In this document: one piece after another, positions 17,113-26,037 of the stretch
Numbering within the stretch: position 1 is the first letter of the stretch
How the letters are laid out: every line of letters starts with the position of its first letter
Assembly: GCF_018070565.1 (NCBI RefSeq)
Contig: NZ_JAGPXL010000008.1
Location: 1 to 64,000 of the forward strand
Reading direction: 5' to 3'
DNA length: 64,000 nt
From: Streptomyces sp. B93
GTDB taxonomy: Bacteria > Actinomycetota > Actinomycetes > Streptomycetales > Streptomycetaceae
The notes under the pieces: generated by a model
The model's database searches: none
What the model was told of the DNA's origin: nothing
Seen by the model: only the letters and a program-made list of their open reading frames with translations
Translations under genes and position numbers: made by a program

Positions 17113-18243
17113 TCAGCCGTCCAGGTCGGCGATCTGGGCCGTGGACGGCTCGCGGCGGGTCTGGGCGGCGCGGGCCGTGAAGTCGGCGGTGCGCAGGACG
17201 CGCTGGAGGTTGCCCCAGGTCAGCAGGGCCAGGTCGGTGTCGGTCCAGCCGCGCCGGAGGAGTTCGGCGACCAGGTACGGGTAGCAGGAGGCGTCGCCCA
17301 GCTCCTGCGGGTGGGCGCTGCCGGTGTCGTAGGTGCCGGACAGGCCGACGCACTCCGGGCCCGCGACCGCGCGTACGTGGTCGAGGTGGTCGGCGACGTC
17401 CCGGACGGTCGAGCCGGTCTGCGCGGCGGTCAGCGGCACCATGACCAGGCCCTGCGCGGCGCCCAGCTCGGCGAGCAGGTCGTCGGGCAGGTTGGCCGGG
17501 TGGGGGCGCAGCGCGCGGGCGGCGGAGCGGGTGCACAGGACGGGGGCCTTGGACACGGCGAGGACCCGGGCGCCGGTCTGGTCGGAGGCGCCGGAGAGGT
17601 CGATGAGGACGCCGAGCCGGTTCATCTCCCGGACGACCTCCTCGCCGAACCGGGTCAGCCCCGCCTCGCTCGCCCAGGAGGTGCCGGTGAGGGTGATCAC
17701 GCGCAGGCCGAGGTCGTGCAGGAGGCGCAGGATGCCGAGGGAGTCGTCGAGGGCGGCGCCCGCGGCGGGGCCCAGCAGGACGGCGGTGCGGCCGCAGGCG
17801 CGGGCGTCGAGGACCTCTCCGGCGGTGCGGGCCGGCCGTAGTCCCTCGGGGTGGCCCGCGATGATCGTGCGGACCAGGTCCAGCTGTTCCAGGGTGGTGG
17901 CCACGGCCCGGTCCGCCGCGAGGCCCTCGGGCAGGTGGAGGGAGCAGAACAGGGCGCCGACATGGCCTTCCCGCAGCCGTGGTACGTCGGTGTCGACGGC
18001 GGACTCGCCCAGTTCGAGGTCGTACCAGGGCAGGTGCCGCAACGCCCAGGGCAGCCCGCTGTAGCCGTCGGCGACGGGGTGTTCGGCGAGCAGGGCGTGG
18101 GCGCGTTGGAGGAGGCCGGTGTCCGGGTCCGTGGCGGGGGCGGCGGTTCCGGTGGTTCCCGTCGGGAGAGGGTCGTCCAGGGGCAGCCCGTCGAGGTCGG
18201 CGACCTCGGTGGTGGGGTGCAGATCGTCCTGGAGTTCTGCCAT
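17113..18243 (-). CDS. M19 renal-dipeptidase-like pseudoenzyme
   Basis: 376-aa paralogue of the next gene, with the same fold signatures (LPWALRHLPWYDLELGES, EEVVREMNRLGVLIDLS, TWGNLQRVL). Every M19 metal ligand is replaced: Tyr61 and Gly63 for the His-x-Asp pair, Ala160 for the bridging Glu, Gly218 and Arg239 for the two His, Thr304 for the Asp. The frame is intact, without stops or frameshifts, so this is a preserved pseudoenzyme rather than a decaying gene. An extra ~40 residues precede the barrel. ATG 18243 has GGAGGG upstream. It lies last in purK-purE-dipeptidase order, 123 bases below the active paralogue. A binding or partner role is inferred. Confidence 0.8.
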   Translation of the reverse strand: MAELQDDLHPTTEVADLDGLPLDDPLPTGTTGTAAPATDPDTGLLQRAHALLAEHPVADGYSGLPWALRHLPWYDLELGESAVDTDVPRLREGHVGALFCSLHLPEGLAADRAVATTLEQLDLVRTIIAGHPEGLRPARTAGEVLDARACGRTAVLLGPAAGAALDDSLGILRLLHDLGLRVITLTGTSWASEAGLTRFGEEVVREMNRLGVLIDLSGASDQTGARVLAVSKAPVLCTRSAARALRPHPANLPDDLLAELGAAQGLVMVPLTAAQTGSTVRDVADHLDHVRAVAGPECVGLSGTYDTGSAHPQELGDASCYPYLVAELLRRGWTDTDLALLTWGNLQRVLRTADFTARAAQTRREPSTAQIADLDG

Positions 18244-18366
18244 GCGGCCCTCCGTGCGTGCGCGGTGATCGCTGTACGGTCACCGTCGCACGCGGTACGG
18301 GGGGCTTCGAGGTGGATGGTGCGTTCGGGGTATGGCCCGGCCGGGGGTCGCCCCGTCCCGGTGGCG

Positions 18367-19545
18367 TCAGCCGTCCAGTTGCTCCAGCGTCGCGTTCGAC
18401 GGGCCCCGGGTGGCCTTCAGGTCGCGGGCCACCGATTCCGCCGCGTCCAGCACGCGTACCGCGTTCTGCCAGGTCAGCTTGGCCAGGTCCGCCCTGGACC
18501 AGCCGCGGTCGAGAAGTTCGGCGATCAGGTTGGGGTAGCCGGAGACGTCGTCGAGGCCGTCGGGCAGGAACGCCGTGCCGTCGTAGTCGCCGCCGACGCC
18601 GATGTGGTCGATGCCCGCGACGTCGCGCATGTGGTCGAGGTGGTCGGCGACCGTGGCGACGGTGGCGACCGGGCGCGGGTGCTCCTCCTCGAAGGCGCGG
18701 TGCACCTTCATCGCCTCGGCGGTGGTGTCGAGATGGTGGAAGCCGTGCGCGCGCATGTTGTCGTCGGCGGCGGCGGTCCAGTCGACGGCGGCCTGGAGCA
18801 CGAACTTCGGCACGAAGGTCGCCATGGCGACACCGCCGTTGCCGGGCAGCCGCTCCAGCACGTCGTCGGGGATGTTGCGGGGGTGGTCGCAGACGGCCCG
18901 CGCCGAGGAGTGGGAGAAGATCACCGGTGCGACGGAGGTGTCCAGCGCGTCCCGCATCGTCGTCGCGGCGACATGGCTGAGGTCCACGAGCATGCCCTCG
19001 CGGTTCATCTCCCGCACCACCGCGCGGCCGAACGCCGACAGGCCCCCGACGACCGGTTCGTCGGTCGCGGAGTCCGCCCAGGCCACGTTGTCGTTGTGGG
19101 TGAGGGTGAGGTAGCGCACGCCGAGGGCGTACAGCGCGCGCAGGGTCGCCAGCGAGTTGGCGATGGAGTGGCCGCCCTCCGCGCCCATCAGCGAGGCGAT
19201 CCGGCCCTCGGCACGCGCGGCCTCGAGGTCGGCGGCGGTGAACGCCGGACGCAGGTGCTGTGGGTAGCGGGCGAGCAGCTGCCGTACGCAGTCGATCTGC
19301 TCCAGCGTCGCGGGGACCGGGTCGGGCAGGTCCGAGCGGACGTACACCGACCAGTACTGCGCGCCGACGCCGCCCGCGCGCAGCCGGGGGATGTCGGTGT
19401 GCAGGTGGGCGCGCTGGTCGGTGCCGACGTCGCGGGCGTCGAGGTCGTAGCGGACCTGTTCGCGCAGCGCCCAGGGCAGGTCGTTGTGGCCGTCGACGAC
19501 GGGGAACTCGCGCAGCAGTTCCCTGGCCCGCTCCAGCGCGCTCAT
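18367..19545 (-). CDS. Membrane-dipeptidase-type (M19) dipeptidase, Sco3058 homologue
   Basis: 392-aa binuclear-zinc amidohydrolase. All ligands are present: His20 and Asp22 in VVDGHND, Glu in MGAEGGHS, His in VDLSH, His in FSHSSAR, Asp in GGDYDG. It closely resembles S. coelicolor Sco3058, described as the nearest bacterial relative of human renal dipeptidase and active on L-Xaa-D-Xaa dipeptides. No signal peptide is seen, so it should be cytoplasmic. ATG 19545 matches the known N-terminus; a GTG at 19554 overlapping the purE stop is the alternative. It follows purE within 5 bases, so it is co-transcribed with purK-purE. Confidence 0.93.
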   Translation of the reverse strand: MSALERARELLREFPVVDGHNDLPWALREQVRYDLDARDVGTDQRAHLHTDIPRLRAGGVGAQYWSVYVRSDLPDPVPATLEQIDCVRQLLARYPQHLRPAFTAADLEAARAEGRIASLMGAEGGHSIANSLATLRALYALGVRYLTLTHNDNVAWADSATDEPVVGGLSAFGRAVVREMNREGMLVDLSHVAATTMRDALDTSVAPVIFSHSSARAVCDHPRNIPDDVLERLPGNGGVAMATFVPKFVLQAAVDWTAAADDNMRAHGFHHLDTTAEAMKVHRAFEEEHPRPVATVATVADHLDHMRDVAGIDHIGVGGDYDGTAFLPDGLDDVSGYPNLIAELLDRGWSRADLAKLTWQNAVRVLDAAESVARDLKATRGPSNATLEQLDG

Positions 19546-19550
19546 GCCCG

Positions 19551-20090
19551 TCACTTCCCGGCGCCGAAGCCGAAGCCCGCGGCCCCGTCGACCTTGGCGC
19601 GCAGCCGCTTGCCCTTCTCGGTGGCCTGGTCGTTGAGGTCCTGCTGGAAGTCGCGCATGCGGGAGAGCAGGTCCTCGTCGTGGGTGGCGAGGACGCGGGC
19701 GGCGAGGAGACCGGCGTTGCGGGCCCCGGCGACGGAGACGGTGGCGACGGGCACTCCGGCGGGCATCTGCACGATGGACAGCAGCGAGTCCATGCCGTCG
19801 AGGTACTTCAGCGGCACGGGTACGCCGATCACCGGCAGCGGGGTCACAGAGGCGAGCATGCCGGGCAGGTGGGCGGCGCCGCCCGCACCGGCGATGATCA
19901 CCTTGAGCCCGCGGTCGGCGGCCCGCTCGCCGTAGGCGACCATCTCGCGCGGCATGCGGTGCGCGGAGACGACGTCGACCTCGTAGGCGATCTCGAACTC
20001 GTCGAGGGCCTTGGCGGCGGCCTCCATGACGGGCCAGTCGGAGTCCGACCCCATGACGATGCCTACGACGGGGCCTGCGCCGGTGCTCAT
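19551..20090 (-). CDS. purE: N5-carboxyaminoimidazole ribonucleotide mutase
   Basis: 179-aa class I PurE, converting N5-CAIR to CAIR in purine synthesis. Signature residues: [14 protein letters not shown] at the N-terminus, SAHRMPREM with the catalytic His, and [14 protein letters not shown]. The C-terminal tail of about 15 residues ([11 protein letters not shown]) is longer than in E. coli. The ATG overlaps the purK stop in an ATGA. The order purK-purE is standard for actinobacteria. Confidence 0.95.
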   Translation of the reverse strand: MSTGAGPVVGIVMGSDSDWPVMEAAAKALDEFEIAYEVDVVSAHRMPREMVAYGERAADRGLKVIIAGAGGAAHLPGMLASVTPLPVIGVPVPLKYLDGMDSLLSIVQMPAGVPVATVSVAGARNAGLLAARVLATHDEDLLSRMRDFQQDLNDQATEKGKRLRAKVDGAAGFGFGAGK

Positions 20091-21247
20091 TCGGTGATCG
20101 TCCCTCTCAGGTATCCGGCAGCGTGACGGGCGCGCTCCAGCACGTCGTCGAGGTCGTCGCCGTAGGTGTTGACGTGGCCCACCTTGCGGCCGGGCTTCAC
20201 GTCCTTGCCGTACATGTGGATCTTCAGCTGGGGGTCGCGGGCCATGCAGTGCAGGTACGCGGAGTACATGTCGGGGTAGTCGCCGCCGAGGACGTTGACC
20301 ATGACGGTCCACTCGGCGCGCGGGCGGGGGTCGCCCAGCGGCAGGTCGAGGACGGCCCGGACGTGGTTGGCGAACTGGCTGGTGATCGCGCCGTCCTGGG
20401 TCCAGTGGCCCGAGTTGTGCGGACGCATCGCCAGTTCGTTGACGAGGACGCGGCCGTCGCGGGTCTGGAACAGTTCGACGGCGAGGTGGCCGACGACGCC
20501 GAGTTCCTTGGCGATGCGCAGCGCCATCTCCTCGGCCGCCAGGGCGAGGGACTCGTCGAGGCCGGGGGCGGGCGCGATGACCGTGTCGCAGACCCCGTCG
20601 ACCTGCTGGGACTCCACGACCGGGTAGGCGACGGCCTGGCCGTGCGGGGAGCGGACGACGTTCGCCGCGAGTTCGCGGACGAAGTCGACCTTCTCCTCGG
20701 CGAGCACGGGCACCCCGGCGCGGAACGGGGCCTCGGCCTCCTCGACGGAGCGCACGACCCACACGCCCTTGCCGTCGTAGCCGCCGCGGACGGTCTTGAG
20801 GACCACGGGGAAACCGTCGCCCTCGGCACCCTCGGGAAGGCCTTCGGCCGCGAACGCGGCCACGTCCTGCGGGTCGGCCACGATGCGGTGCCGCGGGCAG
20901 GGCACGCCGATCGCGTCGAGCTTCGCCCGCATCACGCCCTTGTCCTGGGCGTGGACCAGCGCGTCCGGGCCGGGGCGGACGGGGATGCCGTCCGCTTCGA
21001 GGGCCCGCAGGTGCTCGGTCGGGACATGCTCGTGATCGAAGGTGATCACATCGCAGCCGCGTGCGAAGGCGCGCAGCGTGTCCAGGTCGCGATAGTCGCC
21101 GACGACGACCTCGTTCACGACCTGTGCCGCGGAATCCTGGGGGGTGTCACTGAGGAGCTTGAACCTGATGCCGAGCGGGATGCCCGCCTCGTGTGTCATA
21201 CGAGCGAGCTGGCCACCGCCGACCATGCCGACTACCGGGAACGTCAC
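20087..21247 (-). CDS. purK: N5-carboxyaminoimidazole ribonucleotide synthase
   Basis: 386-aa ATP-grasp enzyme that makes N5-CAIR from AIR, bicarbonate and ATP. The N-terminus [31 protein letters not shown] in the ATP-grasp core, and [16 protein letters not shown] near 275 are characteristic. The GTG at 21247 is chosen because GGGGG lies close upstream and the family begins just before VGGGQLA; the frame stays open 60 bases further. It starts the operon purK-purE-dipeptidase-pseudodipeptidase and is divergent from the GtrA gene. Confidence 0.95.
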   Translation of the reverse strand: MTFPVVGMVGGGQLARMTHEAGIPLGIRFKLLSDTPQDSAAQVVNEVVVGDYRDLDTLRAFARGCDVITFDHEHVPTEHLRALEADGIPVRPGPDALVHAQDKGVMRAKLDAIGVPCPRHRIVADPQDVAAFAAEGLPEGAEGDGFPVVLKTVRGGYDGKGVWVVRSVEEAEAPFRAGVPVLAEEKVDFVRELAANVVRSPHGQAVAYPVVESQQVDGVCDTVIAPAPGLDESLALAAEEMALRIAKELGVVGHLAVELFQTRDGRVLVNELAMRPHNSGHWTQDGAITSQFANHVRAVLDLPLGDPRPRAEWTVMVNVLGGDYPDMYSAYLHCMARDPQLKIHMYGKDVKPGRKVGHVNTYGDDLDDVLERARHAAGYLRGTITE

Positions 21248-21333
21248 GCCCCCAGGGTATCCGGCGCGCCGCAGTGGCCGGATCGTGGACCTCCGGGCCG
21301 TCCACAAGCGATCACTCAGGGGGGATGGTTAGC

Positions 21334-21918
21334 ATGGCCGGGTTGACGATACCGACGGATGGGGGCCGCACGACCATGGGACGTGCCTCCTCGGGGCTCC
21401 AGACCAAGCCCCCCAGCGCACTGCGCGTGCGCGTCGAACGGCTGACGCGCGAGGTCGCGAAGTTCGGTGCCGTGGGCGGTGCGGGCCTGCTCGTCAACCT
21501 CCTCGTGTTCAACCTGGTGCGCGCCGTGACCGACCTGCCGGTGGTGCGCGCGAGCGTGATCGCGACGGTCGTGGCGATCGTCTCCAACTACCTGGGCTTT
21601 CGCTACTTCACCTACCGCGACCGTGACAAGAACGCGCGCACCCGCGAGATGACCCTGTTCCTGCTCTTCAGCGGGGTGGGGCTGCTGATCGAGAACGGTG
21701 TGCTGTTCGCGGCGACCTACGGGTTCGGCTGGGACAGCCCGCTCCAGAACAACGTCTTCAAGTTCCTCGGCATCGGCATCGCGACCCTGTTCCGCTTCTG
21801 GTCGTACCGGACGTGGGTGTTCCGGGCGCTGCCGGAGCCGGCGCCGGCGCCGGTGCCCCTTCCGGAACAGCCCCTCGCCACCGAGCGGGTCAGCCCGCCG
21901 CAGCGCGCCCGGGTGTGA
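21334..21918 (+). CDS. GtrA-family membrane protein
   Basis: 194-aa protein with four predicted helices (about residues 47-65, 70-90, 107-125, 140-158) in the GtrA pattern: FGAVGGAGLLVNLLVFNLV, SNYLGFRYFTYR, and a final FWSYRTWVF. GtrA proteins are thought to move undecaprenyl-linked sugars across the membrane or support lipid-linked glycan synthesis. A Pro-rich tail follows. ATG 21334 has GGGGGG 9 bases upstream; ATG 21325 and ATG 21376 are alternatives. An 18-bp repeat array begins 3 bases after the stop. Confidence 0.85.
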   Translation: MAGLTIPTDGGRTTMGRASSGLQTKPPSALRVRVERLTREVAKFGAVGGAGLLVNLLVFNLVRAVTDLPVVRASVIATVVAIVSNYLGFRYFTYRDRDKNARTREMTLFLLFSGVGLLIENGVLFAATYGFGWDSPLQNNVFKFLGIGIATLFRFWSYRTWVFRALPEPAPAPVPLPEQPLATERVSPPQRARV

Positions 21919-21920
21919 GA

Positions 21921-22100
21921 ACCGCCCGGCGTCTCGCTACCGCCCGGCGTCTCGCTACCGCCCGGCGTCTCGCTACCGCCCGGCGTCTCGCTACCGCCCG
22001 GCGTCTCGCTACCGCCCGGCGTCTCGCTACCGCCCGGTGTCTCGCTACCGCCCGGTGTCTCGCTACCGGACGGCGTCTCGCTACCGGACGGTGCGCCGCT
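21921..22100. repeat. 18-bp minisatellite, nine clear copies plus a degenerate tenth
   Basis: Unit ACCGCCCGGCGTCTCGCT repeats head to tail from 21921: six identical copies, two with C-to-T, one with CC-to-GA, then a degenerate copy at 22083-22100. It fills the gap between convergent gtrA-like and histidine kinase genes, and the last units include the kinase stop codon (22081-22083). The unit is a multiple of three, which keeps spurious frames open. Confidence 0.95.
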
Positions 22101-23352
22101 CCTCCCCGGCGTCCTTCCTGACCGGCGTACGGGACAGGAACAGCCCGAACACCGGCGGTGTGGCCTGGAGCATCTCCAGGCGTCCCCCGTCCGCCTCCGC
22201 GAGGTCCCGGGCGACCGCGAGGCCGATGCCGGTGGAGTTGCGTCCGCTGATCGCCCGCTCGAAGATCCGGGCGCCGAGGTCGGCGGGGACGCCGGGGCCC
22301 TCGTCGGTGACCTCGATGACGGCCTGGTTGCCGGTGACGCGGGTGCGCAGGGCGACCGTGCCGCCGCCGTGCATCAGGGAGTTCTCGATCAGTGCCGCCA
22401 GCACCTGGGCGACCGCGCCCGGGGTGCCCACGGCGTGCAGATGCCGTTTGCCGGAGCTGACGATGGCGCGGCCCGCGCTGCGGTAGGCGGGGCGCCACTC
22501 GGCGAGCTGCTGCTGGATGACCTCGTCGATGTCGAAGGTGACGGCGGAGCCGGTGCGCGGGTCGCGGGAGTTGGTCAGCAGCCGCTGCACGACGTCGGTG
22601 AGCCGCTCCACCTGGGCGAGGGCGATGGTCGCCTCCTCCTTCACGGTGTCCGGGTCGTCGGTGAGGGTGATCTCCTCCAGGCGCATGGACAGCGCGGTCA
22701 GCGGGGTGCGCAGCTGGTGGGAGGCGTCGGCGGCGAGCCGTCGTTCGGCGGTGAGCATCCGGCCGATGCGCTCGGCGGAGGAGTCCAGGACATCGGCGAC
22801 GCGGTCCAGCTCGGGGACGCCGTACCGCTTGTGGCGGGGGCGGGGGTCGCCGGAGCCGAGGCGTTCGGCGGTCTCGGCGAGGTCGGTGAGCGGGGAGGCG
22901 AGCCGGTTGGCCTGGCGTACGGCGAGCAGGACGGCGGCGATCACGGCGAGCAGCGCCACCGCGCCGATGATCAGCAGGGTGCGGGCGACCTCCCGGGTGA
23001 CCGCCGAGCGCGGCTCCTGGACGGTGACCGTCTCGCCCTCCTCGCCGGTGCGGGTGGCTTCGATGACATCGCCGTCGGGCCGGTCGCCGACCTCGATGGG
23101 GGCGCGGTCGGGGATGCGGATGACGGCGTACTGGTCGGCGCCGAACTGGTCGCCGAGGAGTTCGGGGGTGATCTTCTCGGCGGCGAGGATGCGGCTGTCG
23201 ACGATGCTGGCCAGCCGTACGGCCTCGGAGTCGACGCGCTCCTGGGCGCTGGCGGTGATGGTGCGGGTCTCCACGATGACGAGGGAGACGCCGAACACGG
23301 CGATCACCACGAGCACCACGGCGAGCGTGGACTGGATCAGTCGGCGGCGCAT
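22081..23352 (-). CDS. Two-component sensor histidine kinase
   Basis: 423-aa membrane kinase. Two helices (about 5-27 and 125-145) enclose an extracellular sensor of about 95 residues, then a HAMP region (LASPLTDLAETAERLGSGD). The phospho-acceptor is His in ADASHQLRTPL; the ATPase domain has ALIENSLMHG, DEGPGVP and GIGLAVARDLAE. The response regulator lies 18 bases upstream on the same transcript. The gene ends inside the 18-bp repeat array. Signal unknown. Confidence 0.92.
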   Translation of the reverse strand: MRRRLIQSTLAVVLVVIAVFGVSLVIVETRTITASAQERVDSEAVRLASIVDSRILAAEKITPELLGDQFGADQYAVIRIPDRAPIEVGDRPDGDVIEATRTGEEGETVTVQEPRSAVTREVARTLLIIGAVALLAVIAAVLLAVRQANRLASPLTDLAETAERLGSGDPRPRHKRYGVPELDRVADVLDSSAERIGRMLTAERRLAADASHQLRTPLTALSMRLEEITLTDDPDTVKEEATIALAQVERLTDVVQRLLTNSRDPRTGSAVTFDIDEVIQQQLAEWRPAYRSAGRAIVSSGKRHLHAVGTPGAVAQVLAALIENSLMHGGGTVALRTRVTGNQAVIEVTDEGPGVPADLGARIFERAISGRNSTGIGLAVARDLAEADGGRLEMLQATPPVFGLFLSRTPVRKDAGEERRTVR

Positions 23353-23370
23353 GTCCTCTTACTCACGGGT

Positions 23371-24048
23371 TCAGCTCTTCTCGAAGCGGAAACCCACTCC
23401 GCGCACGGTGGCGATGTAGCGCGGGTTGGCGGCGTCGTCGCCGAGCTTCTTGCGCAGCCAGGAGATGTGCATGTCGAGGGTCTTGGTCGACGACCACCAG
23501 GTGGTGTCCCAGACCTCGCGCATCAGCTGGTCGCGGGTGACGACGCGGCCCGCGTCCCGGACGAGGACCCGCAGCAGGTCGAACTCCTTGGCGGTGAGCT
23601 GGAGTTCCTCGTCGCCCATCCAGGCGCGGTGCGACTCGACGTCGATGCGGACGCCGTGGGTGGCGGGCGGCTGCTGCGGTTCGGCGGCGCCGCGCCGGAG
23701 CAGGGCCCGGACCCGGGCGAGCAGTTCGGCGAGGCGGAACGGCTTGGTGACGTAGTCGTCGGCGCCCGCGTCCAGGCCCACGACGGTGTCCACCTCGTCG
23801 GCGCGCGCGGTGAGGATCAGGATGGGCACGGTGTGACCCTCGGCCCGTAGTCGCCGCGCCACTTCCAGGCCGTCCATGCCGGGCAGGCCCAGGTCGAGCA
23901 CGACCAGGTCGATGCCTCCCTGCATGCCCGCGTCGAGCGCGGCGGGTCCGTCCTCACGTACCTCGACCTCGTAACCCTCCCTGCGCAGTGCGCGGGCCAG
24001 CGGCTCCGAGATGGACGCGTCGTCCTCGGCGAGCAGTACACGGGTCAT
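23371..24048 (-). CDS. OmpR/PhoB-family response regulator
   Basis: 225-aa DNA-binding regulator. Receiver domain: acidic EDD at 8-10, phospho-acceptor Asp in LVVLDLGLPGMDG, Thr in LTARA, Lys in VTKPF. The winged-helix domain occupies about 130-225 (LTAKEFDLLRVLV, WLRKKLGDD, TVRGVGFRF). ATG 24048 begins the canonical MTRVLLAEDD; an upstream ATG at 24075 is less likely. First gene of the pair with the kinase. Targets unknown. Confidence 0.92.
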   Translation of the reverse strand: MTRVLLAEDDASISEPLARALRREGYEVEVREDGPAALDAGMQGGIDLVVLDLGLPGMDGLEVARRLRAEGHTVPILILTARADEVDTVVGLDAGADDYVTKPFRLAELLARVRALLRRGAAEPQQPPATHGVRIDVESHRAWMGDEELQLTAKEFDLLRVLVRDAGRVVTRDQLMREVWDTTWWSSTKTLDMHISWLRKKLGDDAANPRYIATVRGVGFRFEKS

Positions 24049-24441
24049 GGGGTGATGGTAGTCCGCCGCCGACAACTGCCGGGGTGTGACCGCCGAGCCG
24101 GGATTCTCACCTCCTCCGGAAGGGACTCTTACCTCCGCGTGTTAGTGACACGAACCTGTGTCTATAAGGTGAGAAGCTGGAGTGGGCCTTGGAAAGCGGG
24201 TGTCTGGTTCCCTCAATTCCTGTGATCCATCTCTCAAGTCCTTCCATTTCCGGCAGTGGGCTGTCGTATGGTGATGCAACGCCTTTAGCACCGCGGGGAC
24301 CTTTGGCGGCGTATGCACCGGATGGGCACGGTATACGCGCGCTGAAGGTCTTCTTTGTGTGTGCGCTGAAAACGGAACACCCCCACCGAGCGCGCATCGC
24401 TCCAAGCGGACCCACGCGCGTCTTGACAGCAAGGAACGACC
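24049..24441. other. Intergenic region between response regulator and peptide transporter
   Basis: About 390 bases, noticeably richer in A/T than its flanks, without a gene I can support. It must hold the promoters of the regulator pair (minus) and the transporter (plus). I cannot fix -35/-10 boxes; a TTGACA at about 24423 is too close to the transporter start to serve it. Confidence 0.5.
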
Positions 24442-25938
24442 ATGGCGTCCAGCCTGACGAAGGACTCGGTCACCCCGGGCACCCCCGGTTCCGAGAAGAC
24501 CTTCTTCGGCCACCCCCGCGGACTGGCCACTCTCTTCATGACCGAGATGTGGGAGCGTTTCTCCTACTACGGCATGAGGGCCCTGCTCCCCCTGTACCTC
24601 GTCGCGCCGGGCGGGCTGCACCTCAACGCGGCCACCGCGACCGCGATCTACTCCGTCTACGTCTCGCTGGTCTACCTGCTGGCGATGCCGGGCGGCTGGT
24701 TCGGCGACCGGGTCTGGGGTCCGCGCAAGACGGTCGCCGTGGCCGGAGCGGTCATCATGCTCGGCCACCTCACGCTGGCGCTGCCGTCCTCCGGCACGTT
24801 CTACGCCGGTCTCGGTCTGGTCGCCATCGGCTCGGGTCTGCTGAAGGCCAACATCTCCACGATGGTCGGCCACCTCTACAACGGCCCGGACGACCCGCGC
24901 CGCGACGGCGGCTTCACCGTCTTCTACATGGGCATCAACCTCGGCGCGTTCGCCGCGCCGCTGGTGATCGGCACCATCGGTGAGAACGTCAACTGGCACC
25001 TGGGCTTCGCGCTCGCCGCGCTCGGCATGGCGCTCGGCCTCGTCCAGTTCCTGCTCGGCAGCCGCCACCTGGCCGCCAACTCCAGCGTCGTACCGAAGCC
25101 GCTGACCGTCGCCGAGAAGTCGTCCACCCTGCGCAAGGCCGCCTTCTGGGCCGCCCTCGCCGTGGTCTTCTACGCCATCGTCGGCTTCTCCGGCGTCTAC
25201 ACCCTGAACTGGATCCTGGTCCCGCTGACCCTGCTCGGCGTGATCATCCCGGTGATGGTGCTGGTCAACATGAAGCGCGACAAGGAGCTGGACCGCTCCG
25301 AGCAGTCGAAGCTGTCCGCGTACATCTGGTTCTTCGTCGCGGCGGCCGTCTTCTGGATGATCTACGACCAGGGCGGCTCGACCCTGTCGATCTTCGCCGA
25401 CTCCTCCGCCGAGAACAGCGTCCTCGGCTGGGAGTTCCCGGTCTCCTGGTACCAGTCGGTCAACCCGGTCCTGATCATGGCGCTGGCCCCGGTTTTCGCC
25501 TGGTTCTGGCTGGCCCTGAACCGGCGCGGCAAGGAGCCCAGCACGATCGTGAAGTTCGGCTCCGGTCTGGTGCTGGTCGGCGCGTCCTTCTTCCTCTTCC
25601 TCGCCCCGCTGTCGATCGCCGAGGGCGGTCACAAGGCGGCCGCGATGTGGCTGGTGGCGATCTACTTCACGCAGACCGTCGGTGAGCTGCTGCTCTCCCC
25701 GGTCGGCCTGTCCGTCACCACCAAGATGGCGCCCGCCAAGTACGCCTCCCAGATGATGGGCGTCTGGTTCCTGGCCGTCACCGCCGGTGACGCCACGACG
25801 GGTCTGCTCTCCATCGCGGGCGTCGACCTCAACAAGACCGGCGTCGTCGCCATGGAGGCCACGCTCGCCGTGGTCGCGGGTGTGGCGGTGTGGATGTACC
25901 GCGGCAAGGTCAAGGCCCTGATGGGCAGCGTCCGCTGA
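24442..25938 (+). CDS. POT/PTR-family proton-coupled peptide transporter
   Basis: 498-aa major-facilitator transporter importing di- and tripeptides with protons. The hallmark ExxERFxYY motif is EMWERFSYYGMRALLPLYL near residues 35-53. FYMGINLGAFAAPLV is the second PTR signature. About 14 helices can be counted. ATG 24442 has AAGGAA 7 bases upstream. It stands alone and ends in a strong terminator. The dipeptidase genes 5 kb away could process its substrates, but there is no transcriptional link. Confidence 0.92.
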   Translation: MASSLTKDSVTPGTPGSEKTFFGHPRGLATLFMTEMWERFSYYGMRALLPLYLVAPGGLHLNAATATAIYSVYVSLVYLLAMPGGWFGDRVWGPRKTVAVAGAVIMLGHLTLALPSSGTFYAGLGLVAIGSGLLKANISTMVGHLYNGPDDPRRDGGFTVFYMGINLGAFAAPLVIGTIGENVNWHLGFALAALGMALGLVQFLLGSRHLAANSSVVPKPLTVAEKSSTLRKAAFWAALAVVFYAIVGFSGVYTLNWILVPLTLLGVIIPVMVLVNMKRDKELDRSEQSKLSAYIWFFVAAAVFWMIYDQGGSTLSIFADSSAENSVLGWEFPVSWYQSVNPVLIMALAPVFAWFWLALNRRGKEPSTIVKFGSGLVLVGASFFLFLAPLSIAEGGHKAAAMWLVAIYFTQTVGELLLSPVGLSVTTKMAPAKYASQMMGVWFLAVTAGDATTGLLSIAGVDLNKTGVVAMEATLAVVAGVAVWMYRGKVKALMGSVR

Positions 25939-25995
25939 CCCCGGCCGCCTGACGCGGTCGGACCCGTCCGGTCCGACCGGCCCGGTCCGACCGAG

Positions 25996-26028
25996 GGGCC
26001 GCCGCATCCGAGGGGGATGCGGCGGCCC
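25996..26028. terminator. Bidirectional hairpin terminator
   Basis: Perfect 14-bp arms (GGGCCGCCGCATCC at 25996-26009, complement at 26015-26028) with a GAGGG loop, followed by TT, between the convergent transporter and surface-protein genes. Confidence 0.85.
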
Positions 26029-26037
26029 TTCGGCGTG

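Noticed and set aside
21921-22100. The 18-bp array as a CRISPR
   Set aside because: Units are contiguous with no spacers and no cas genes nearby.
21919-22486. Translation of the array as a (S/R)YRPAS repeat protein
   Set aside because: The frame has no ribosome site and continues through the histidine kinase on the opposite strand.
22369-23850. Plus-strand frame of 493 codons across the two-component genes
   Set aside because: Covers two well-defined genes on the other strand; no family motif.
24423-24428. TTGACA before the peptide transporter as a -35 box
   Set aside because: It ends 13 bases from the start codon and next to the ribosome site, too close to serve this gene.
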